The notes below the pieces were generated by a model that saw only the letters and a list, made by a program, of their open reading frames with translations, had not been told where the DNA came from and did no database searches. Of a DNA stretch of 64,000 bases, positions 56,201 through 64,000 are shown in pieces. The translations under genes were made by a program, and so were the position numbers. Positions within the stretch are counted from its first letter, which is position 1. Each line of letters begins with the position of its first letter. Source of the DNA: Coniochaeta sp. PMI_546 (Eukaryota > Ascomycota > Sordariomycetes > Coniochaetales > Coniochaetaceae); the NCBI GenBank assembly GCA_021432605.1, contig MU271145.1, positions 2,728,001 through 2,792,000 on the forward strand. Direction: 5' to 3'.

Positions 56201-56680
56201 CAACTACCTCCCGGTGGCTTGCTCGGGAAAGGAGAGACGGTATCTCTGCCTTGTACATCCTTGTGCGGTAGAAGCAAGGCGTGCTTGAAGCAAGGGTGTT
56301 TGGGTCTCTTCAGCTGCCTTAGTAGACCTGCCGGCCGGCCTTGAATACCACCACGCCCCCCCAACACAACGCTTCTGCAGCTCCAACATACAAGCAAGCT
56401 TCCTGACCTACGCGGCGACCACCAGCAGCTGTCTTGCTGCATCCTGTATAGAACAACCAATTGCGCACCCCTTGTCATGCATGCGGTGCTCCGTTCATGA
56501 AGACCATCGCGCTCACATCACCACCAGGCTGACCCCCTCACTCGGCCAGACTTTAGTCGCCCGCGGACACACTGGCGTCAGTGCTCATCGCGATTGCGGA
56601 CCACGGACGGCCTCATCTCCAGTCCACCTGCGCGTCTCCGTAACAGCCTGCACGGACATTGACAACTCGAGGAGGTCAAG
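50214..56680. other. 6.4-kb gene-poor stretch
   Basis: No gene can be supported. The best short frame, 50555-50767, has one hydrophobic helix (AFFEIIVVVPCLFVGLLASI) and might be the remnant or terminal exon of a membrane protein. Frames at 51957-52418, 53719-54033 and 55087-55461 carry no recognisable domain. A GGTACCT/CCTTAGGT cluster lies at about 51585-51615. A CT microsatellite is at 55311-55326. From about 55500 the sequence is pyrimidine-rich and probably forms a long leader for the HTH gene at 56681. No TIRs or LTRs were seen by eye. Confidence 0.45.
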
Positions 56681-58496
56681 ATGCATCACCAAATCCTAGG
56701 AACGAGTGACCAGGAGAGTCATACGGCTCAGGACGATAATAACACATATGGGCATGATGGTTCATGGGTCGACATGCACGGTTTCCACAACCACCACCAG
56801 ACCACAATGCCCGAGTACAACGGGAACAGCTTTAGCTTCATGCCTTCAATAAGCCACGGCCTACCATCCGAATCTCTGAACAGGATGCCGCCTCCACCGC
56901 CTCCACATTCCATGGCCCAAGCTCAGACGACACTGCCACAGCTCCCTCCGCAGCTTCCCATGCTCGTGATGCCCTCGCACGCGACATGGCCAAGCATGTT
57001 GACGAACCCGAACAGCTACAGCTCACACTCGGCGCCGCCGATGTCCATACCTCCCATACAGGTGACACCTCGACTCCAGGCCAACCTGAAGACAAAGCTT
57101 CCGGCCCTGCATACTCAGCCGGTTCCACGGAAGACCCTGACGGACGACGACCGGAAGAGGATGTGCCAATATGCCGAGGATCATCCACATGCCAAACAGA
57201 CCGACATCGGTGCACGATTCGGGGTTGAGCGAAGGTTGGTTGATGTTGACGGTGACCCCACGTGCTGTGTTTGGTCGAGCACCTTTCTAACCTGATATTA
57301 GTACCGTGTCCAAAGTGCTGCGTAATAAAGAGAAGTATCTGTATCCAGAGCAAAAGGATAGCGCGGCCAGCTCTCCGGTGAAGCGGAAAACGAAGGGAGG
57401 GGTCGATATCGAGAGGGCATTGACCAACTATGTGCGGAACGCACAGAAGTCCGGCGTTACAGTAACAGACGCCGACATCAAGGAGAAGGCTCGTCTGTTT
57501 TCGGCGACGATGGGTAAGTCGGACGACGGACTGATCAAGGCCAGCAGCTCGAGCTGGCTGGAGAAGTTCAAGCAGAAGAATGGAATCGGCCACGGGAGGC
57601 TGATGAGGAGAGCTTCGGAGACGAACATACCGGACAGCATTCGCGGCTCGCCATCTCTGAGCGCGTCGCAACCGTCGAGTGCCATCTCTCCCAACTCCGC
57701 GTCTGGACATCTCTCGCCATCGCCCCTCTCCGCAAACCAGAGCGAGGACGGCAAGGAGAACATGAACCACTTTATGGACTTCAACACGGAGCCTGGAGCG
57801 TACAAACACTCTAATTCCCAGAGCACGACGTCTCTGTCCAGTGCCTTCACCGACGGCGGGGGATCATCCTTCTCAGGAAGCGCATTGAGCCCGTCCGCCA
57901 CACCGTTCACCTTCTCCCCAGACTCGAACGTTGGTGCGTTTTTGGACCACAGCAGGCAACTTCCGGGCGGTGTTGGCTCCAACTTCCAGCGGCCTCGAAG
58001 CCAGACCTTCCCGACTCTGGACCTAGAATACATGAACCAGCAGCAGAACACGGAACCCCTGACGCCAAGGTACCACGTCTCCTCCACCGCTCCGTCCTCG
58101 GCACTCGAGTCACCAGCAAACGAGATCTCGCAGCCGACATACGGGATGGACCAGGCCATCTCCTCGCCTCAGCTCCGCCACAGCAGCAGCAACAACAGCC
58201 TGACAGGCCGCTCGACGGCCACCAGCGCGGTAGCCTCGTCTCCAAACTCGCCGACGCAGGAAGACGCGCGCAGGGCAGCAGACACGCTCCTGTCGTTCAT
58301 CTCGCACGTTGGCGGCTTCGTCGACCAGAGCGAGTACATGACGGTCGTGAGGCTGACGGAGAAGCTCCGCCTGCACATGAGCCAGCTGGGCAAGGGCACG
58401 GGACAGCAGGGGATGGGAGGGCTGGACCGGATTCCGGAGCAGGACAGCGAGATGAGCAACGCTTCGCCTGATGCGTTGGGGATCAAGGCAGAGTAA
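56681..58496 (+). CDS. CENP-B-type HTH DNA-binding protein
   Basis: The product is 582 residues, from exons 56681-57234 and 57302-58496 with a 67-nt intron (GTTGGT...TTAG). The N-terminal 125 residues are His/Pro/Ser/Met-rich. The first helix-turn-helix, residues about 145-195, reads KTLTDDDRKRMCQYAEDHP, then QTDIGARFGVERSTVSKVL, with the intron inside the recognition-helix region; this is the Psq/CENP-B N domain. A second HTH of Tc5/CENP-B type follows at about 217-280 (IERALTNYVRNAQKSG, SSSWLEKFKQKNGI). The rest is Ser/Asn/Gln/Pro-rich and ends in a helical region (DTLLSFISHVGGFVDQSEYMTVVRLTEKLR). The DDE nuclease of pogo-type transposases is absent, so this is a domesticated-type regulator or centromere/ARS-binding protein, not a transposase. 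Its targets are unknown. Confidence 0.88.
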
Positions 58497-60180
58497 CAGA
58501 AAGACACAGGTGGGATTTCCGAGCATCGGATGCAAACGATCGGTAGCAGGTCGATCCAGCACACAAGGCGACAACTTCTTTACCTTACGGCGTACAAGGC
58601 GTTTGATGCGAATATCTTTTCTCTCTTATCGACTTTCATCATTTTTCCTCTTGCGACCAGCAACACCACCCGCTCTCACGAGCCGGAAAGGTCGCCCAGC
58701 GTTTACGACTTTATTTTACGACAGATTCCTCGGTGCCGCCAACTCTCTCACTCTCTCTCTCGATCATCCCCCCAACAAAGAACAAAACGAGGAAAGCAAC
58801 TTTCCATCGTCTCGCGACGTTTTCTTCCGCCCGCCCCAGGACTGGACCTTGTATTTAGTCCATGGCAAAGGAGGACAAAAAGACTTAACTTTCTCACGAA
58901 AACCCAGACATCCCAAAAAATCACCACCGAGGCTTCTTATTTATACACATATATACAACCCAGCAACTTTTATTCTTTCTTCAGTCTTGCAACAGCATCA
59001 TTATACCCGACCAAACACCCAACCTCTTCTTACTCCGGCCACCGGAAGAATTTCCTCGCTCACGCGACTAGGCAACATCGAAGAGCCCACGTTATCAGGG
59101 GGGGGTTTTCAACCCTCCAGCTTTTTCAAAGATTTTGGTCTACTGTTACTATTCATTCCATTTTTTGGACCTTGGCATCAGCGCCTTTGGACCTGTTGCT
59201 GTTCAAGTTTCCAGCTTTTCCGACTATTCCATTTTGCTCATTTTCCAGGAACCGATGTCAGCTCACTCACGTCGCAACGGCCGGTCTCCCCCCTTTTTTT
59301 TTTCCAACGTTATCTGTACAAGTCCCGGGGATTTTACCATTATTATTATTATTTTCCTCCCCTATTGGTTAAGTTTTTTTTTTTTTTTTTTTTTGTTTTG
59401 GCACGCACTTTTCCCCACAGGAGCCAGAGGGGAGGTGAGGGAAGAACGCCTCCGGGGGTACAAGGAAGTACATATCAGATGGGAAATACAGGACACACAT
59501 GGGAGGAATCAAGAGGTCTTTGGCTGTCACTCCTTTTTTCCCGGGGGGGGTAAGGGGGGGGGCGACGGTTGGCGAACGGAAGGCGGTACGAAATGCCTTT
59601 GTGGTCCTGCGAAAATCTATGCTCAGGCGGTTTTGCAATTTTCATAAGTTCGTGTCTCTTTGGATCTCTGCGTTGGGGGCTGCTTCTCTAGGGGCTATTT
59701 TGGACCTTTAATCGGGGCGAAAGGNNNNNNNNNNGGGGGGGGGGGGGGGGTAAACGCACGAAAGTAATGGATGAGACCAACGAGAATGGTTACGAAGCAA
59801 GTCGGGCGGTCTTGAAACTTACAGACCGCCAACCGCGATCCTCCTTCTCCTTAATTGGTCTCTCTGGGTGTGTATACTACGAAGGGAGGGGGGAAATGCC
59901 CAAAAACCAGTCACTTAGTGATCGGGTGGTCTCAGGCTGGTGAGAAAGGATTGATGGTCAAGGTTGCAAACGTCTGGGGGTAGTCCTGCGCGTTTCGAAA
60001 TCAAGAACACGAATGAGAATTAAGCCCCTGTTTTTCGATCACCAGTGCCGCCAATGTCACTTTGGGGTATTAATGGAGAGCACTGTGTACACTGCTTCTT
60101 CGTAGTGGCTTGACATTGAACGGGTATTGATCACCTTGCTCCAAGGAAAAGTTTGCCTGTTGCTACGGCTACTTGCATAC
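58497..60180. other. Strongly strand-asymmetric 3' region with assembly gap
   Basis: From about 58600 to 59400 the plus strand is pyrimidine-rich, with CT runs, ATT repeats at about 59338-59353 and 21 T at 59374-59394. Long open frames across it (58471-59553, 58530-59372, 59135-59647) are low-complexity Ser/Phe/Leu/Pro translations that I take as consequences of composition. From 59400 it flips to G-rich (runs at 59541-59548 and 59552-59560). The gap of 10 N at 59725-59734 is followed by 16 G. Probably a long 3' UTR of the HTH gene plus the 3' flank of the PXA gene. Confidence 0.5.
59725..59734. other. Assembly gap (10 N)
   Basis: Ten N of probably nominal length, immediately followed by 16 G (59735-59750). 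The join across the G-rich stretch is unresolved. Confidence 0.99.
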
Positions 60181-63100
60181 TCAATTGAGCCGCTCCTCCA
60201 AAAGCTCAATGACCCCCCTCTCAGCCAGCTCGGGCATCAGTCGCACAAGCACCAGCTCGACAATACCGTACACAAGATGCTTGTTACAGTACGCATCGCT
60301 AAAGACATCGAGCACGCCGGTCTCGATTTCGGAGAGGATGCGTTCGTCCCCGTCGTGATCTGTACCACCACCCCGACCAACCGGCGCGCGTGCCGCCGCG
60401 TCCTCACCGTTCAGTGTGTTGGCGGTCTGCTGCTGTTGGGCAGCAGCGGTCTGGCCAACGCTAACGACAGCGCCACCAGGGCTACTCTGGGCTAGGCTGC
60501 TGCGATCAACACTGCTAGTGTCCGTAGCGATATCGCTGTCCGTCGGACCGGACCGTGGTAAACTGCTAGCTAACGGACCAGAAGGCCCAGGCACGAGCTG
60601 AGTCCGTGCCCCTCGACCCTGCCCCACACCCAGGCCGGGATCCCTGTCGCCGGCGACGCTGCGCTGATATTGGGATACCCACGGCCATGCGGTGGTGCGA
60701 CCAAAGTAGATATTGCCTAGGGACTTCGGGACAAGCGCCCAAAGAGCGCTAGCGCACCTGCGCCTGAGGGCGTGGAGTTCGACGTCCGAGGAGGGCGGTT
60801 TTAGGGAGGATGTGCCCGGGGCGTTGTTGGGGAAGAGGGCGCCGCGGATCGAGCGGAGAAGTGGGGGCAGGGTGGCGGCGTCGAGGATGTGGTGCTGGAT
60901 CATGGAGTGGGAGATGTACCTGTGCGTAAATGAAATGGATTATTAGCAGATCGGTTGAGGCGGAGATTGGGTATTGAGATGAAGGGCAATGCTGGGGTGG
61001 TTCGCGTTTCAATGGAGCCTTGGAGAGCAAGCAGCACTTGCTGTCTCCTCGATACTCTGCATCCTGCTAGTATAGCTGGCGGATATACACATGACGTGAT
61101 GGGACGAAAGAAAGGAGATTAAGTTCTGGTATAGGTTATAGGAGGGTATAGCCTGGATGCAGCGCTGTGGAGACCTGCAGACACATGCCAATAAGACGGC
61201 GTTCGTGCATCCCATGCGTGGGGGAACGACGAGGCGTCTGGAGTCGGTGAAACCGTGCGATATAGGAGTAGCGACAGAAGCGCTGGTTGTGGTGGTGGGA
61301 CAGATCCTTCAATTGAAGGAACATAATGGGGGTCGACTAGGAGGGTATGAACCGTGGGGCGTCAAGCAGCTGGAAACGACGCCGTTGCAGAGACCACATT
61401 ATATGTGATAATTGCCCGTATAATAACAGGCATCTCGAAGTTGGGGCTTGCTGTCCGCATTAACCAGGGCAATGACGTGAAGGCAAAACGGTGGCAGGTT
61501 GTTTGGTCATGAAAGGGCGAAGCTGCTTTGCTTGTTCCGGTGGAAGGCTCGGCATTGATGGAATGAAATGAGAAGGCAGAACAGCCCCGGAAATCTGGTG
61601 ATGAGGCTTGCTGAAGCCATGCGGTGGAGGGGCAAACTGCAGCGAGGCCAGAGCTCCTTGCTTCAATGCGGGGGACCTGGGAGGCAGGGATAGGAGCTAG
61701 GATCCTGGACAGGCCCTATCGGACCTAAGCTCGAAGAAGTGATGGCGCTCGCAGGCCATGACGAGCTTGACCTCTTCTGTGAATCCTGTCTTGACCGGTC
61801 AAACCCCTTGGCAATCAGCTGCGCTGAGCGCGGCGTTCGACAGCCATGTTGCGATGTGTGCGTAAGCAGCCGGGTAGCCACCCCTCGACTCGACACGGGA
61901 TGATGTCGGAAAGGAAAGTGACCGATATTGGTAGTCTGCTGAAGCCCTGACAGCCCAGATGGAGTCTAGTGACCGAGTGACCAGTCATCAGGATGTCACG
62001 ATATGTCCACACAGGTGCAAGACACTCGAGGCAGATTGAGCTCAGTTTCCGCCGTCGGAACTTTGTTGTTGAGTCCAAGACATGCTTGAAGGCCACGGGA
62101 CGAAGCGAATACGGACAGAACGACGAGGTCGAATAGGCTCCTTCTCAACAAAATCGGCAATCAATATGACGAGAAGGCGATCCCTGTATGTCTCTCTTTT
62201 TGCACAATGGGCGCCTAGAAGACGGTTTGTCTGCGGTTGTCTCGATGCAAGCTGCAGAGGCTCTTCGTGCAATCGGAGACGAGCAGCGACACCCGGCACC
62301 ACTAATTGGCTCAAACTCTTGGGCTTCAGACAGCAGTAAAGACTGTTGTTGCAGCGAAGCTGGCGAGTAAAATCCGCTAAAGCGGGCAGCAGGTCGCTCT
62401 TTTGGCCGCAGCCACGGCTCTTGGTGTGTACCACCGCAGGCTGATTTAGCCCGTAGCCTTGTCCCAGCACAGTATTGGCGGCTTCCCAGCACACCACCTG
62501 TCATGTTTCCACGCCGGATAACAACTTGCAGGCTCCTGCACACTGCAGGACCGTCTGGAATGGTAATGGCCCGCAAACAACCTGCCATGTGCACTTGCGC
62601 AGCAGACCATATTTGTATGCTGACTGGACAGGTTGTATGGTCCAGTGACTCGTGGCTCATGCAGTGGAACGGGCTGGAGTAAATTGAAGGAAACAAAAGG
62701 GTTGCGCAGGAGGTAAAGGACAAAAAGGTCTCCTACCTGTCAAGAACGCCATCTACATCTGCGATCCGTCCTGGGCCGGTCATGGCAATCCACTGGAGAA
62801 AGGACAATGTGCCGCTAAGCCATGGCATCCGCAGGTCTATTTCGATCAAATCCGATATTAGCGACCAGATACGAAACGCGAGCACGGGGACCTTGACTCG
62901 CTCCGCACGTGCATCGAACAGGCTGGCAGGGTCTGTGGCCAGAGTTTCCGCCTTCTGACGAGTCATTTCATCGGCATGGCTACCGTCACGGGTCCGAGGA
63001 GGGATGGACCTCAATGAGACGACGGTGGTGAATGTGAGTCGGATCAAGTTGGCCGCGAGGAAGCACCACTGCAATAGCGTAAGAAATAGGCCGTGGATGG

Positions 63101-64000
63101 AGAACGATCTCGTTGCGCTGGTTGGCTGAATATTCGTGCTGATGGGACTTGTCAAAGGATCGCTTGCTCGCCGCCGAATCAGACCGGAGAGAATGATGAG
63201 ACCTTCCCATATTAGCCAGGGCTCCGCGAGTCTATTGGCCACAACGTTGCCAATGATAAGCTCCGAAAATATCTGGCCAACCAAGGCCGTGAGACAGTCA
63301 TTTTCGAGGTCCTCGGTGGGGAGGAGGAGAGCCAGGACGCCTTGAACCAGGAGCTGCCGGTATGCCGCCTCGTTCTCAGCTTGCTCGGTGATGGCGGATG
63401 GCGCGTCTGTTTTCGGAACAGGAGACAACGCCGGCAGGGGCCACATGGAATGGTAGATCTCGCGAGCATCGGTGTGGACTGGAGGCCGGGCAACCTGACT
63501 GTGGGATGCTCGGTAAGCTGAAGAGGGAAAGTCAGTTACATATCCTGGCAGAGGCAGAGAGGCAGACAGGCCAGCCGTGGCACACACTATTGACATGCTT
63601 GTCGAGGAGGTCGGGGATCTCGTCGAATAGCAAGCTCTCCAAGTCCACCTTTCGGAGCCTCTGCTCGAGGGCACGGGTGCAGTGGGCGATGATCTGGACC
63701 GTCTCGGCCACAAATGTCTCGTCCGGGGTGATCTTGTTGTACCATTTTTGGACGTACTCCCTCAGGATAATAGCGATAAGCGCGTAGAGCTGGAGATCGA
63801 CATCGTTGCGGCTGGTCAATGGCGGCAGCAAGTCTTCGATCGACGTAGAAGTATCTCTGCCCTTGTCGAGCTGTTGTTCGGGACAGAGAACACGACGGAT
63901 GAGGGAGGCGGTTGCTCGATCCGACAGAGGGTCGGCGACAGCAGCACGAGGGCCACGGCGTGCTCCAAGCTGTGATGGGGCGCGTGTTGCGGGTGTGCCA
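60181..64000 (-). CDS. PXA/nexin-C domain protein, 5' end beyond the window
   Basis: This is a membrane-associated protein of the sorting-nexin-linked PXA family (fungal relatives of S. pombe Pxa1, Snx13 and Mdm1). Minus-strand exons are 64000-63588 (partial), 63517-62737 and 60919-60181. Intron 1 is 70 nt. Intron 2 is 60920-62736, 1,817 nt, with consensus GTAGGA...ACAG ends; it joins DGVLDR to YISHSMIQHHILDAATLPPLLR in phase. The PXA part reads DLQLYALIAIILREYVQKWYNKITPDETF, LESLLFDEIPDLLDKHVN, VQGVLALLLPTEDLENDCLTAL and IFSELIIGNVVANRLAEPW. Membrane-leaning helices follow (LFLTLLQWCFLAANLIRLTF). The C-terminal nexin-C-like part has LRSIRGALFPNNAPG and ends HLVYGIVELVLVRLMPEL. No PX or RGS domain lies in the visible part. 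Organelle contact or endosomal function is inferred from the family. Confidence 0.88.
60920..62736 (-). other. 1.8-kb intron of the PXA gene
   Basis: The donor CAG|GTAGGA and acceptor ACGCACAG join conserved protein segments in frame, so the intron itself is well supported. Its content is not recognised. The longest frame inside is 62145-62723 (minus, 192 codons) with no domain. No TIRs, poly-A tail or target duplication could be seen by eye. Confidence 0.7.

Noticed and set aside
56681-58496. Active pogo/Tigger transposase
   Set aside because: No DDE domain, no flanking inverted repeats seen, and the gene has an ordinary intron.
58471-59553. 360-codon open frame and its overlapping partners
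   Set aside because: Composition is set by pyrimidine-rich DNA; Phe/Ser/Leu/Pro runs with no domain, and it begins inside the previous gene.
61895-61960. C/D snoRNA-like motifs (ATGATGT ... CTGA) in the long PXA intron
   Set aside because: C box is off consensus, it lies on the strand opposite to the gene, and there is no terminal stem.

Overview
The window is nuclear chromosomal DNA from a filamentous ascomycete (Pezizomycotina), most likely a Sordariomycete. The grounds are compact genes, mostly short introns (about 45-110 nt) with GTRNGT donors and CTRAC-type branch sites, pyrimidine-rich leaders, and a gene set typical of that class (RTA1-type membrane protein, DUF2457-like acidic protein, Hos4-like ankyrin protein, CENP-B-type HTH protein). 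I see no rRNA gene, convincing tRNA, CRISPR array, or intact or clearly recognisable transposon. One assembly gap of 10 N lies at 59725-59734.

Layout. 0.9-8.9 kb: giant ubiquitin-specific protease (+). 10.5-11.6 kb: RTA1-family membrane protein (+). 11.9-14.4 kb: patatin-type lipase of the Tgl3/4/5 group (-). 15.2-16.0 kb: Sar1 GTPase (-). 16.8-19.1 kb: acidic DUF2457-like protein (-). 19.1-24.5 kb: gene-poor, with one doubtful gene and a small F-box-like gene (-). 24.5-25.3 kb: mitochondrial ATP synthase delta subunit (+). 25.9-28.3 kb: an 821-codon zinc-finger/coiled-coil gene interrupted by two in-frame TAG codons (+). 28.6-30.5 kb: bifunctional thiamine enzyme THI6 (+). 30.8-31.8 kb: isochorismatase-family hydrolase (+). 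32.0-34.0 kb: conserved-looking unknown protein (-). 36.0-37.1 kb: IAH1-like SGNH esterase (-). 38.7-39.9 kb: polyprenol reductase (+), tail to tail with an ALKBH6-like dioxygenase (40.0-40.8 kb, -). 42.6-47.5 kb: Hos4-like ankyrin/coiled-coil protein (+). 48.3-50.2 kb: DRG1/Rbg1 GTPase (+). 50.2-56.7 kb: gene-poor. 56.7-58.5 kb: CENP-B-type HTH DNA-binding protein (+). 60.2-64.0 kb: PXA/nexin-C protein (-), running off the right edge and carrying a 1.8-kb intron.

The genes are mostly independent housekeeping functions (protein turnover, lipid mobilisation, ER export, N-glycosylation precursor synthesis, ATP synthesis, thiamine synthesis, translation, chromatin). There is no sign of a secondary-metabolite cluster or operon-like pathway.

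The most unusual signal is the gene at 25859-28324. Two in-frame UAG codons split an otherwise open 821-codon frame. Each would become Trp (UGG) by a single A-to-G change, and each A falls in the loop of a local hairpin that can be drawn by eye. This is the pattern reported for stop-correcting A-to-I mRNA editing during sexual development in Sordariomycetes. Splicing, mutation or sequence error remain live alternatives. Second-tier observations are a GC-AG intron in the ATP synthase gene, the 1.8-kb intron in the PXA gene, a 20-bp perfect palindrome around CACGTG, a 38-nt poly-C tract, and an acidic repeat insert in polyprenol reductase.
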